Part shown: positions 25,873 to 34,550 of the stretch, piece after piece
Position numbering within the stretch: position 1 is the stretch's first letter
Layout: the number at the start of each line of letters is the position of its first letter
Made by a program: the position numbers and the translations under genes
The notes under the pieces: model-generated
The model's database searches: none
Seen by the model: only the letters and a program-made list of their open reading frames with translations
Told to the model about the DNA's origin: nothing
Source: Pseudomonadota bacterium
GTDB taxonomy: Bacteria > Pseudomonadota > Gammaproteobacteria > Steroidobacterales > Steroidobacteraceae
Assembly (NCBI GenBank): GCA_023433465.1
Contig: JAEZCR010000224.1
Span: forward strand, 17,275 to 81,274
Reading direction: 5' to 3'
Length of the DNA stretch: 64,000 nucleotides

Positions 25873-26889
25873 CTATTTCACAAAGATCTTCAATGTCGGT
25901 ACGCCGACCGATGATGGCGGCACCTTGAATGACACTGGTGGGTGCTTGCCTTCTGTCCACACGAGGGTTAACACAAAACGCTGCAGGTGCGTCGTCAAGT
26001 GCACGAGGTGATCGGAGGCCTCTGAGTTCGAATCGTGCGCGATGGCGTTCCGTGCTCGCACGCAATCCGAAAGGAATTCACCGACAGATCGCCCATCAAT
26101 CTCCTTGGGTTCCCTGACCTTTATCGCGAGCTCTCGAAGAGCGCTTGCGAACGACTGCATCGAAAGTGCTGCGAGCGCGCCCGCAAGCGATTGGGATTCG
26201 CCGTCCGGGAGAGAATCTGCCGCCTGTGTGATAAAGGATTTTAAGAGCGCTTGCGCTGCAGGACTGCGTGACTCGCGCTTTACCATCCGCTCCAGCGCCA
26301 GGTAGCTGAGGAGAAATCTTGTCCGAGGTGATAATTCCGAAGTCGCGCGACCCAGGATTTCAAGCGCATCTCGCTGCCTGTCAGAGAGTTTTAGTTCGAT
26401 CGGCCAAAGTGTCTTTAGAGCGTCGAGCACGTACTCCGGATCGGATGGATACACATCAAGGACGCCCGAAACGATAAGTTCGGCGTGGTTCCCGTCATCG
26501 GGAAGAATTCCCACCCCGACAATGCTGTCGACCAAAGTAACCCCATGCTCTTTAGCTAGCTTCTTTTTTGGTTCGTCCGCCATGCGAGCTGAAGTTGTAT
26601 CGGTTGGTGGGACCTGCAGACCCAGGGCAAGGCTGGCATTCAAAACTTGGAGATGCACCCAGAGCTGATCGCCCCTCGCCTGGGCCGAGGCGGCGTCAGG
26701 AAAGCCGCTCATTGCGAAGTGAAAGCGCGTGGCATCGATCAGCTTCTGAGCGTCGCGGGCGACTAACGAAAGAGTTTGCCCGTCTGGAAGCTCGATGCTT
26801 TTCACTTCTTGTTCAAAGCGGAAGAACCCTGGACGTGGATGGCCAAATGAAAGGCGGAGTTCGAAGGTAGTACCCGAGTCTTGAGTCAT
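25873..26889 (-). CDS. HEPN-like protein with C-terminal RX4H motif
   Basis: A 338-aa protein. The first 190 residues are a mixed alpha/beta region with no family I can name. Residues about 190-315 are helical and contain VRARNAIAHDS, again an RX4H HEPN motif, followed by a helix with HLVHLTTHLQRFVLTLVW. The layout (large N-terminal domain plus C-terminal HEPN) recalls ApeA-like abortive-infection proteins, but that is a resemblance only. It is transcribed convergently to the DUF262/HEPN pair, with a 138-base gap. Probably an RNA-cutting defence effector. Confidence 0.62.
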   Translation of the reverse strand: MTQDSGTTFELRLSFGHPRPGFFRFEQEVKSIELPDGQTLSLVARDAQKLIDATRFHFAMSGFPDAASAQARGDQLWVHLQVLNASLALGLQVPPTDTTSARMADEPKKKLAKEHGVTLVDSIVGVGILPDDGNHAELIVSGVLDVYPSDPEYVLDALKTLWPIELKLSDRQRDALEILGRATSELSPRTRFLLSYLALERMVKRESRSPAAQALLKSFITQAADSLPDGESQSLAGALAALSMQSFASALRELAIKVREPKEIDGRSVGEFLSDCVRARNAIAHDSNSEASDHLVHLTTHLQRFVLTLVWTEGKHPPVSFKVPPSSVGVPTLKIFVK

Positions 26890-26921
26890 GTCGGTCGGCC
26901 GTTACTCTTCGGAAGATGTCT

Positions 26922-27413
26922 CTACATGAGGATTATCCTGCTCCCTACGATTGCTGCAACGAGCCATAGGGCCGTGCCGACGATGGTTTTCCACGCGAGA
27001 GAGCGCGCGATAGCTTGGTTGTGCCGTGAAATATGCCCAACTTCGATTAGGGAATTGCGGACCGCCGTGGTGAGTTCGCTCAGCTGCTGTTCGATTTGAG
27101 CGACGACAGTGGTTGCAGCGCTTCTTGCTTGCAACTGCGCTGCCTCAGAGAGCCCACGCTCTACCAGCCCGAGCCAGTCTTCGCCGAGCTTTGCCGCAAG
27201 TCGTGAATGCGCATCGGCAGTTGCTGATGCACTGGCTTGCACGGCCCTTAACACCCTGATTGCCTCGTCTTGTTGCCGTTGGGCCTCGTCCACCTCGCGC
27301 CTCCTCAATGCGCCCGCCTCGTTCATCGTCCGCACGTACTCCCCGACCGACGCCTGGATCTGCCCGAGAATCATGGCTGCGCGCTCTTCAAGCTTGTCCG
27401 TATCAACGTTCAC
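26922..27413 (-). CDS. coiled-coil protein with C-terminal membrane anchor, relaxase neighbour
   Basis: A 163-aa protein: a long Ala/Gln/Glu/Arg-rich coiled coil (residues 5-130) and one membrane helix at the extreme C-terminus (IVGTALWLVAAIVGSRIIL). It follows the relaxase gene by 30 bases on the same strand. Small membrane or coiled-coil proteins after relaxases often help mobilization (MobB/MbeB-like roles), which is the best guess. No catalytic motif is visible. Confidence 0.6.
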   Translation of the reverse strand: MNVDTDKLEERAAMILGQIQASVGEYVRTMNEAGALRRREVDEAQRQQDEAIRVLRAVQASASATADAHSRLAAKLGEDWLGLVERGLSEAAQLQARSAATTVVAQIEQQLSELTTAVRNSLIEVGHISRHNQAIARSLAWKTIVGTALWLVAAIVGSRIILM

Positions 27414-27443
27414 ATTGCCTCCTTATTACGAGAGTTCGCGAAG

Positions 27444-29903
27444 TCAGAGCTCGCGGTCTATCCCGCGCTGCTTTGGAACAGGCGGTTCCCTGGTTGCCGA
27501 CTTCGGCTCGCGGATCCCTTCGATCCGCTGGCCCTGTTTCGATTTCAGCTCGGCTTGAGCCGCGCGACTCGGAAGCTCACGAATGGTCAGTTCGCCGGAT
27601 CGAAGGTGCTCGTTTTCGTCCAGGACCCTTTCGAAAGATGATTCGACGCGTGCCCTGAATCTTTCCCGGATAGCCTCCGCAGATCGGCCCCCTTTTCCGC
27701 GTGTTTCATCCGAGCCAGCAGCAGTCCGCGCTATGAAATCGGTGGCGAGCTCCTTTGGCCTGGCCCGGGAAAGCGCAGAATTCAGATCCGAATTGCTTCG
27801 GAAATCTTCTCTCGCGTAATGAAGCTCCGTCGATTCGCGATGACGGGAAAGCGCCACGTAGGTGAGATGCCGATCAAAGCTCGGCGTCGCGAGCACGTAT
27901 GTACGATCCACGGTCGCGCCCTGCCCTTTGTGAATCGTCGATGCGTAACCATGGTCCAGGTGCCGATAGTAGTGAGTGTCGACTTTGACCTCGGAACGCG
28001 ACTCATCGTGCAGAGTAGCCGTCAGTATTCGGCCATCGATCTGCTCGATCGTCGCCAGCGTTCCGTTCTTCACCCCTAGACTCTTCTCATTCCTGAGGAA
28101 GTAGATTCGGTCGCCCTGAGCGAACTCCCGCTGCCCCCGTTCAGTCTCGAAGATTTGTCCATCAGCGAGGTATCCACCCGCCTTCCGCAGCGCGCGCGCG
28201 GCCTCGTTGAGTGCGTGCACGTCTGCTCGAGCGTGGGCAAGCATGAGCTGAGTACCCTCACGTTCTGCACCCTTCGCCCAAGCGGCTATCAGACCAGAGC
28301 GCGCTTCCTCCCGCGTGGTGTGAGCCTTGATCAGTCGATGGAGTTCGTAGCCCGCGAGCGCTTGTGATGTGTTGCCGGCCGCCAGCTGGCGTGTGGCTTC
28401 GCGCTGCCACAACTCCTTCTGACGACGCACTTCCTCGAGCTGGACGCCGCCAACGGTTGCCAGAACTCCACGGAATGGCGCACCTGCTTCAATCGCCTGC
28501 AGCTGTTCCGGATCGCCCAACAGAACCACCTTGGCCTGCGCTGTGTCGGCGGCCTCGAGTATTCGTGCGAGCTGGCGTGTGCCAACCATGCCGGCTTCAT
28601 CGATGACCAGCACGTCGGCCTTGCCAAGGCTGTCGCGCCCCTGCTTCCAGGCATGTTCGTAGCTGGCCAGGGTGCGGGATGTGATGCCGGAGGCGCGCTC
28701 CAGGTTCTCCGCGGCAATTCCTGACAGTGCTGCCCCTCGCACCGAATAGCCTCGCGATTCCCAAGCTTCACGCGCCGCCGCGAGCAATGTGCTTTTCCCC
28801 GATCCCGCCACGCCGACTACGGCTTTGACACTGCCGGCGTCCAGGATGTGATTGAAGGCGGCCTTCTGTTCGCGCGACAAATTCGAGCCGTCCAGCGCTG
28901 CCTCCCGGTGTGACGGGGCAACGGGATGCGAAGTCTTCTCCGCCATTCGCTCAGCCCTGGCGAACAGATCTCTTTCCAGCTTCACCATCTCACGGGTCGT
29001 GAACCGGCCTTCGCCGTACTCGCGGGCATCGATGCCAATGACCTCCGGCGATGACATGACTTTGGCCATGGCGGCCTGGAATTGCTCGCTGCCGTCGGTT
29101 CGGGTGGACAGAAAGTTCGAGATGTCTCGCTCGCCAAAGGTGGCGCGGTTGTAGGTGACGGCGTTCAACGCAATGGTCGGATCAGCAATGATCTTGTTAC
29201 CGTTCTCGCGCGCGATCTCGCGTTGCTCGAGCACCCGCTCCGTGAGGTACTTAGGCAGATCCTCCGCGACCTGGCGATCCAGGCTGATGCCGATCTTCCG
29301 CCCTGGAACGAGCTCGATGCCTTGCTCTTTGAAACTGCGATGGTCCACACGAGCTTCGTGACCAGCCATGACGAGCTGCTCGTTGACGGCCGCTGCCCAG
29401 GCCTCCCGCCACTCCCGAAGCAGCGGTTTCTGATTCCAGTCGCGATCCTTCCCGCCGAATCCATCGGGGCCAATCTCCCTCAGAGTAAGCATCACGTGGG
29501 CGTGAGGGTTCTGCGGGTTGTCATGGTGTATGGCGACGTCCGCCACCATCCCTCGCGCTACGAACTGCGCCTGGACAAAGCCACGGAGGAGCTCAACTTG
29601 TTCTCGCAAACCGAGCTCCACGGGCAGCGCCACCTCCACTTCGCGCGCTAGCTGGGCATCCTTGCGGAGCTCCATCCGGTCGATCTCATTCCATAGTTGA
29701 ACGCGATTCCTGGCCCATTCCGGAGCGTTGGCTGGCGCCAGAATTTCCGTGTGAACCACGCCAGCCTTGCGCGAATAGTCGTGCAGAACGCCTCCTATTC
29801 CGTCCTGCTGGAGACGCTCGCCAGAGCGATAGGCCGCAGCGCCGAGCGCTGTACGGCCACTCTGTCGCGAGACGATCTTGGCGCTGAAGTGGTAGATAGC
29901 CAT
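27444..29903 (-). CDS. MobQ-type relaxase-helicase (TraA-like)
   Basis: An 819-aa protein. Residues 1-230 are a MobA/MobL relaxase domain: MAIYHFSAKIVSR, catalytic Tyr25 in AAAYRSGERL, and the metal-binding HHDNPQNPHAHVM. A superfamily 1 helicase follows, with Walker A VAGSGKSTLL near residue 365, Walker B VLVIDEAGM near 431 and a C-terminal TIHKGQGATVDRTYV helicase motif. This is the TraA layout of Ti and rhizobial plasmids. It nicks oriT and unwinds the strand for conjugative mobilization. The frame opens 54 bases further, but that extension runs into the oriT; the ATG at 29903 begins the conserved domain. Confidence 0.93.
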   Translation of the reverse strand: MAIYHFSAKIVSRQSGRTALGAAAYRSGERLQQDGIGGVLHDYSRKAGVVHTEILAPANAPEWARNRVQLWNEIDRMELRKDAQLAREVEVALPVELGLREQVELLRGFVQAQFVARGMVADVAIHHDNPQNPHAHVMLTLREIGPDGFGGKDRDWNQKPLLREWREAWAAAVNEQLVMAGHEARVDHRSFKEQGIELVPGRKIGISLDRQVAEDLPKYLTERVLEQREIARENGNKIIADPTIALNAVTYNRATFGERDISNFLSTRTDGSEQFQAAMAKVMSSPEVIGIDAREYGEGRFTTREMVKLERDLFARAERMAEKTSHPVAPSHREAALDGSNLSREQKAAFNHILDAGSVKAVVGVAGSGKSTLLAAAREAWESRGYSVRGAALSGIAAENLERASGITSRTLASYEHAWKQGRDSLGKADVLVIDEAGMVGTRQLARILEAADTAQAKVVLLGDPEQLQAIEAGAPFRGVLATVGGVQLEEVRRQKELWQREATRQLAAGNTSQALAGYELHRLIKAHTTREEARSGLIAAWAKGAEREGTQLMLAHARADVHALNEAARALRKAGGYLADGQIFETERGQREFAQGDRIYFLRNEKSLGVKNGTLATIEQIDGRILTATLHDESRSEVKVDTHYYRHLDHGYASTIHKGQGATVDRTYVLATPSFDRHLTYVALSRHRESTELHYAREDFRSNSDLNSALSRARPKELATDFIARTAAGSDETRGKGGRSAEAIRERFRARVESSFERVLDENEHLRSGELTIRELPSRAAQAELKSKQGQRIEGIREPKSATREPPVPKQRGIDREL

Positions 29904-29929
29904 CGCCCGGCGCTCACGCTTCCCGCCGA

Positions 29930-29962
29930 CGTCGCGCAGCGACGTATAAGTGCGCACTTGCT
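29930..29962 (-). other. origin of transfer (oriT), Ti-plasmid/MobQ type
   Basis: CGTCGC-GCA-GCGACG forms a 6-bp hairpin (29930-29944), immediately followed by TATAAGTGCGCACTTG. Hairpin, TATAA and nnTGCGCnCTTG match, by recall, the order and most bases of the Agrobacterium Ti-plasmid TraA oriT, and also the MobQ nic core TAAGTGCGC. It lies 26 bases upstream of the TraA-like relaxase start, the usual place. The palindrome AAGTGCGCACTT (29948-29959) is perfect. Confidence 0.72.
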
Positions 29963-29988
29963 GCTCCAGATCGAGTCATGGTGCGCCC

Positions 29989-30741
29989 CTATGCCTTTTG
30001 CTTTTTTGCGGGCGGACGAAGCTGAATGACTTTTGCGCCTGCCAGACCAGCGAGGGCGTTCGCTACTTCTGCCGACCGATCGCACGAGGGTTGTTCGCCC
30101 GCGGCCGTTTCGTCGACCAATCGGTTTCCCGCGACGCGCAGGCCCTTGTCAGGTACGAAGCCACCAGCTCGCTGCCGCTGGATGAGACCGAGCACGTACC
30201 GCACCGGCGACCGCACACCGCCTGACGCCAAGCGCGCAGCAGCCTCGTCCAGGATCTGCTGGGCTACGGCGCGATCCGGTGGTAGCGCCCGAAGAATCTG
30301 TTGGCGGTCCGCCTCCGGAATCTCCTTCGCAAAGACAAACGCGTCCAAGTCCCGGTTGTCTTTCTTGTATGAGTACCGGATGTCCGTTTGTTGTTGTTGC
30401 CCAGTGGTTACCCCATCTGGAGCCGCAGACGTCCCATGGGCACGGGCCCCACTACCCGAGCTCGAGCCGCGCGCTACCTCCGGCGGCACCACTACCAAGT
30501 ACATGTTGCTGGTGTAGCCCCGGCTGTTGGTCCGCCTGGGCATGGACACTACGAGTTGGCGCTCTCTGAGACCCGCCAAAGCTGCACGGACGGTCTTCAG
30601 CGTCCGACCGGTAGCACGGGCCACCCAGGCCTGGGACGGGTAGCACTTGCCCATATCGTCGGCGAGCAAGGCCAGCGACAGGAGCACAAACTTCTCGGTG
30701 GATGGAATGGGAAGGCTGAAGACCCAATGCAGCACGGTCAT
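29989..30741 (-). CDS. helix-turn-helix protein of the mobilization module
   Basis: A 250-aa protein. The N-terminal winged-helix domain (residues 1-75: LPIPSTEKFVLLSLALLADDMGKCYPSQAWVARATGRTLKTV) is of the HTH_36 type seen in plasmid replication and mobilization proteins. The rest is helical and Gln/Ala rich with no family recognised, ending AKVIQLRPPAKKQKA. The frame opens 51 codons upstream, but the ATG at 30741 begins the domain. It lies between the relaxase and an AlpA-like gene on the same strand, so it is likely a replication initiator-like or regulatory protein of the element. Confidence 0.65.
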   Translation of the reverse strand: MTVLHWVFSLPIPSTEKFVLLSLALLADDMGKCYPSQAWVARATGRTLKTVRAALAGLRERQLVVSMPRRTNSRGYTSNMYLVVVPPEVARGSSSGSGARAHGTSAAPDGVTTGQQQQTDIRYSYKKDNRDLDAFVFAKEIPEADRQQILRALPPDRAVAQQILDEAAARLASGGVRSPVRYVLGLIQRQRAGGFVPDKGLRVAGNRLVDETAAGEQPSCDRSAEVANALAGLAGAKVIQLRPPAKKQKA

Positions 30742-30748
30742 CCTCACT

Positions 30749-31000
30749 TCAGAGACCCTGACGCGGCCGCCCACGACGACGCGGCAAAGGGGTTGGCGCG
30801 GCAGGCGCACCAGACTGGCCCTCCAGGACCGCACCCGGCTGGTTTCGCAACCAAGCGGAGAATTGATCGGGAAGAAACAAGCGCTTGCGCCCAACGACGA
30901 AGCTCGGCGGCATCGGCAATCCCGAACTCAACCGGTTGCGGACGGTTTTTGGCGATACCTGCAAGGCTCTAGCCACCGCTTCGATTCCCATCGTTTCCAT
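30749..31000 (-). CDS. AlpA/excisionase-like DNA-binding protein
   Basis: An 83-aa protein. Residues 1-55 are a MerR/AlpA-like helix-turn-helix (IEAVARALQVSPKTVRNRLSSGLPMPP, then KRLFLPDQFSAWLRN). The C-terminus is a basic RRRGRPRQGL, which looks like an AT-hook. Such proteins act as Xis or as activators of excision and mobilization genes. It ends 8 bases before the next gene, and a GGGAC lies just before its ATG. It probably binds the inverted repeats at 31032-31059. Confidence 0.72.
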   Translation of the reverse strand: METMGIEAVARALQVSPKTVRNRLSSGLPMPPSFVVGRKRLFLPDQFSAWLRNQPGAVLEGQSGAPAAPTPLPRRRGRPRQGL

Positions 31001-31031
31001 GTACGTCCCGTGCGATCCAATTGACGCCCGG

Positions 31032-31059
31032 ACGGTACCGTTGCAACCTCGCTAGCAAC
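31032..31059. promoter_or_regulatory. palindromes in the divergent promoter region
   Basis: ACGGTACCGT (31032-31041) is a perfect 10-base palindrome, and GTTGC-N10-GCAAC (31040-31059) overlaps its edge. They lie in the 104-base gap between the divergent AlpA-like gene and the 510-aa gene, a natural operator position. Confidence 0.4.
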
Positions 31060-31104
31060 TACGGGAAAACTTTCAATCGGCGTTCAGAATTTTTTCGTTG
31101 AAAG

Positions 31105-32637
31105 ATGGGCAAGCGGAAACTACGGCTGGAAACCAGCGCGGGACTCAAGATTCGGCAACAGGTTGCGCTGCGGCTTCTTGCACATTTCGTCGGCAGGCCG
31201 ATCACTGCGCAGCGCGATTCAGTCAGCACGCTTGCGCACGCCCTGGATGATGTTGCTCGGCAGTACGCGAAGACGCCCCGCATCGGCAACAAGGCACTCG
31301 CCATTCTTGTCGGCCACCGCACCCGTGAAGAACTCACGAGTTATCTCGAGCAAGCGTTGGCGAACACCCACGAACTTCAACCGAGAGTTGTCGAGAAGAT
31401 CGCTGAGTCCTCCGATGAGTTGAGGTTTCTTTCGAACCTCTCGAATCTCCGTGCCGCCGCTCTGAAATGGGAGCTGCCGAACTGTTTTGTGCTGACGTTT
31501 GCTCTTGGCGCCCTAGCGCTCGATTGGGATCCGACAGATCGCTATTGGTGGTTCAGGAATGAGAAGAAGCGCTGCGCGGAGGCCGTCATCGAAACCATCT
31601 GGCGTCGATGGGTCCCGAGGAAAGACAGAACCATCCACCTCCCGGCGCTTCCTCTGAGTCTGCTTTCCAGAGAGCATGCGAGAGGCTTGCGCAATCTTGG
31701 CCACAGCTCGGCAACCGCCTCGCACGACAGGAACTTCGCGGCTTGCTCTTTCAGGGTATCGCCCCTCGTTTCCCAATCGTATCCATCCGAGAAAGACAAA
31801 TTCGGTCTGCTGACGTATCTCCTGCAGCTAGCCTTCGATGATGAAGTGCTCCACCCTTCTGTACGCCTGCGTTGGGCTCTCGATCTCAGCGCTTGCATCG
31901 CCGCCTTGCATGCCTGGACCGTATGCGACTGGGGCGACCGAGGGATCGAGGAGAACGAGCGCATCCGGGCTGATGCCGTACTGGGAACTGCGAAACTGCT
32001 TTGGGGTGATCGCGGCGCTGACGATTGGGCGTTGACCACGCGGATGGTGGCAAGGTTGCAGCTACCTAACGACCAGGAAAGGAAGCTCCGAGCGTTGTGG
32101 GGGATGGACGCTCTTCGCGACGCGACTGCAAAGCTCAACCTGCTCTTCCGCGACCTGGGAATAGAGAAGCAATGGCTTTGGGAGTCGTGGACAGGCCGCG
32201 TGAATCAGGAAGAACACCATGGAGGGAACCGGAGGCTGCTGCGCACTTTGAACTGGAGCAACCGACTTCTGTCCTCCCCTCGGGGCCTCCAGAAAGCACT
32301 GAGCTTCGCTCGCGGATTGAGGTTTGGATCCCGCAGTTCTACACGGCAGCGGCGCCAGAAATCCCCTGATTCGACTCTGGCGCTGTCCGCGGAAGACCTG
32401 GCTCAGGTCAAGGCGATTCTGATGGCGTCCGCAACACGCGCCCAACGAGTAGTCCAGCGTGCGGCATCACAACGCCGATACATGGATCGCCGAGACTACG
32501 AGCGCCTGATCTCGATTCAAACTCGAGCGACGAAGGCGGTGAAGTGCAAGACGAAGCGCAGTCGCAAATCGAAAGAGGCACCAATCGCTCCAGCAATCGC
32601 GACCGGATCTCAATCCTTGGCGACCACCAGCCCTTGA
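31105..32637 (+). CDS. uncharacterised 510-aa island protein
   Basis: I do not recognise this protein. It is 510 residues, mostly helical, tryptophan-rich in the middle (DWDPTDRYWWFRNEKKR, LRWALDLSACIAALHAWTVCDWGDRG), with no membrane segment or signal peptide. Its last 120 residues are strongly basic (RYMDRRDYERLISIQTRATKAVKCKTKRSRKSK), suggesting nucleic-acid contact. It is divergent from the mobilization genes and alone on its strand, followed after 13 bases by a convergent small gene. Codon usage is typical of the element. Confidence 0.6.
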   Translation: MGKRKLRLETSAGLKIRQQVALRLLAHFVGRPITAQRDSVSTLAHALDDVARQYAKTPRIGNKALAILVGHRTREELTSYLEQALANTHELQPRVVEKIAESSDELRFLSNLSNLRAAALKWELPNCFVLTFALGALALDWDPTDRYWWFRNEKKRCAEAVIETIWRRWVPRKDRTIHLPALPLSLLSREHARGLRNLGHSSATASHDRNFAACSFRVSPLVSQSYPSEKDKFGLLTYLLQLAFDDEVLHPSVRLRWALDLSACIAALHAWTVCDWGDRGIEENERIRADAVLGTAKLLWGDRGADDWALTTRMVARLQLPNDQERKLRALWGMDALRDATAKLNLLFRDLGIEKQWLWESWTGRVNQEEHHGGNRRLLRTLNWSNRLLSSPRGLQKALSFARGLRFGSRSSTRQRRQKSPDSTLALSAEDLAQVKAILMASATRAQRVVQRAASQRRYMDRRDYERLISIQTRATKAVKCKTKRSRKSKEAPIAPAIATGSQSLATTSP

Positions 32638-32650
32638 CCGATGGGCGGCT

Positions 32651-32917
32651 CTACTTGCCGAACAGCGCCCAAGCGATGAGCCCTGTCCATGTCACGACGG
32701 CAACCGCAACGAGGAATGGCAGCCCGAACTCCCTCGACCAGCGGGTGTCCCGTGACGTGGAAGCATAGATGTAACCCACCAAGTCCGTGGCAGGCGTCAA
32801 GCTTGATTGGTTTTGCAAACCGTCGATGAGCTTCTGCTGACGCCGGACTCGATCCTCAAGCAAGTCGACTTTGCAACGCAGCGCCTCCAAGGCGTTGCTT
32901 TGATCTTGACTGGACAT
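32651..32917 (-). CDS. small coiled-coil membrane protein
   Basis: An 88-aa protein with a coiled coil (ALEALRCKVDLLEDRVRRQQKLIDGL) and a C-terminal membrane helix (LPFLVAVAVVTWTGLIAWALF). The ATG at 32917 has a strong AAGGAG six bases upstream, so an earlier in-frame start is not used. Function unknown. About 200 bases (32918-33116) before the next, divergent gene contain no coding signal and should hold two promoters. Confidence 0.62.
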   Translation of the reverse strand: MSSQDQSNALEALRCKVDLLEDRVRRQQKLIDGLQNQSSLTPATDLVGYIYASTSRDTRWSREFGLPFLVAVAVVTWTGLIAWALFGK

Positions 32918-33116
32918 CGATAGCTCCTTCGATTCTGCGCAGGACAATGTCGCTGCATCTCGAATTTACACCGCATCCAGCGGGTACGAACAGCGATAAG
33001 TTTCGAATCAACGGCAGGCACATACAGTCGCCGGCGGCGGCGACTACTGTATGGACTGGAGGAGTCGGGGAAGCTAGCGTGGCGGGAGGTCTGCCTAACT
33101 CTTCAATGGGAACACC

Positions 33117-33461
33117 ATGCAGTTCGAACGTTTAATCGTGGGCATAAAGGGACAGGTTGTGGCGATAGATAGCGGATCTGGCGTCGAGGCGTGGCGGACG
33201 ACGCTCCCTATCGAAGGCTTCTTCGCGTCAAAGTGCGATGTGGTCAGCGTCCTGAAGAAAGACGGGACCATTTTTGCCGCCTCTTCGGGATTCGTTTTCG
33301 CCCTCGCCGAGGCTGACGGGTCCGTTCTCTGGAAAAACGAACTCCCTGGGTTGGGCTATAACGAAGTTAGTCTGGCGCTGGATGGCGTCGCCATCAAAAC
33401 CGTACGAGAGGTCGTCTATCGCGACGATCCGAGTCGACCTCATCGACCGGCGGTGTATTAG
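33117..33461 (+). CDS. small PQQ-like beta-propeller repeat protein
   Basis: A 114-aa protein with two propeller-blade signatures, VVAIDSGSGVEAWRTTLP and VFALAEADGSVLWKNELPG, as in PQQ-binding-like repeat proteins. There is no signal peptide and only about two blades, so it cannot form a full propeller alone. It may be a partial or specialised member. It ends 13 bases before a convergent gene. Confidence 0.6.
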   Translation: MQFERLIVGIKGQVVAIDSGSGVEAWRTTLPIEGFFASKCDVVSVLKKDGTIFAASSGFVFALAEADGSVLWKNELPGLGYNEVSLALDGVAIKTVREVVYRDDPSRPHRPAVY

Positions 33462-33474
33462 GCTGAGGCGGACA

Positions 33475-34176
33475 CTAGCGCTGCCTGAGCTTCTCCAACA
33501 ACTCTCCGTTCGCCTGCCCGTCCTCGGTCAGGCCATGATCTCGCTGAAATTTCAAGATTGCATTGCGAGTTCGCCCACCCAGTTGGCCATCCGCAGGTCC
33601 TGGATCGTAGCCTCGCAATTTAAGCTGACGCTGAATCTCCTGAACCATGCGAGATGGCGGGGACGGTGGCGGCGCACGCACCTTGTCGATCGACATCGAC
33701 ACCTGATACGGCACCAGCATTGCGTATATGTCGTTGTCCCTGCGCGCTGCCGCGCTCAACTCGCGCTCCATCCTCGGCTCGAGTTCCTGTCGCGCGAACT
33801 CGATGATCAGATCAGCCAACAGATCAAAGCCCGCTTCCTTGCGCGACACCGTCCGCGTGAACTGGATGTCGACCAGGTTCGTCAGCGGATTTACGGCCAC
33901 GTGCAGGGATACGTCGGGCAAGTTCTCGCGAACCGAAGTCTCGAAATGTCGGCTGAGCCGTTCTTCAAGTTGATGCGCAGCGAGCCAGTGCCAACCAGCG
34001 ACCAACACTGCAAGGATTGCCAGCAGCGCGGGCAGATAGCGAAAGCGCGCTTTAGGGCGATCGTCGCCATCGTCGGCGCGGACTCGAGGAGTTGCTCGAT
34101 ATCGGTCGGCAAAGCCTTCCACGTCGCCCGACGACTGAACGGTAGGCTCGTTCTTGATCTCGGGGAGATTGTTCAT
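33475..34176 (-). CDS. membrane protein with C-terminal peptidoglycan-binding domain
   Basis: A 233-aa protein. It has an acidic cytoplasmic N-terminus, one membrane helix at about residues 47-66 (LPALLAILAVLVAGWHWL), a periplasmic helical region, a PPPSPP linker and a C-terminal PG_binding_1 domain (QRQLKLRGYDPGPADGQLGGRTRNAILKFQRDHGL). It tethers something to the cell wall. It overlaps the upstream 125-aa gene (ATGA) and is the last gene of the long minus-strand operon that starts at the helicase. Confidence 0.78.
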   Translation of the reverse strand: MNNLPEIKNEPTVQSSGDVEGFADRYRATPRVRADDGDDRPKARFRYLPALLAILAVLVAGWHWLAAHQLEERLSRHFETSVRENLPDVSLHVAVNPLTNLVDIQFTRTVSRKEAGFDLLADLIIEFARQELEPRMERELSAAARRDNDIYAMLVPYQVSMSIDKVRAPPPSPPSRMVQEIQRQLKLRGYDPGPADGQLGGRTRNAILKFQRDHGLTEDGQANGELLEKLRQR

Positions 34177-34550
34177 GCCCTACTCATCGTGATCGCGAAC
34201 AAGTCGAACCTTCGAGAGATCTGCGCCGTAAGATTGCCGGCGGCGTCGACACCCCTCAACATCGGTAGGCCGGCGGCAGGATTCACCTCTTGCTGAAAAT
34301 CGTGCAACTCTTCGGCTGTGAGTGAACGCCACTGGATGCTCCAGGTCTTCACGTCGTCGCGATTCTCGCGCCAGATCTCCACGAGCATTTCTCGACCTGT
34401 CACAGCGTCGATCTCCCGCGGTGTCAAAGGCACAACAACATACGCCCGCCGAGGGCACGCCTGCAATCGTCGGCATACAGTGTTCGAGATCGCGTTGTGC
34501 AGGATAGGCACATCAAACATCTTCTTGGCATAAGACGGCGGATTCGTCAC
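34173..34550 (-). CDS. uncharacterised 125-aa operon protein
   Basis: I do not recognise this family. The protein is 125 residues, soluble, with a hydrophobic strand RAYVVVPLTPREIDAVTG and a Trp-rich segment DDVKTWSIQWRSL. It overlaps both neighbours by four bases (ATGA at each end), so it is certainly co-translated with the 386-aa gene upstream and the peptidoglycan-binding gene downstream. That tight packing is the main evidence that it is real. Confidence 0.6.
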   Translation of the reverse strand: MTNPPSYAKKMFDVPILHNAISNTVCRRLQACPRRAYVVVPLTPREIDAVTGREMLVEIWRENRDDVKTWSIQWRSLTAEELHDFQQEVNPAAGLPMLRGVDAAGNLTAQISRRFDLFAITMSRA

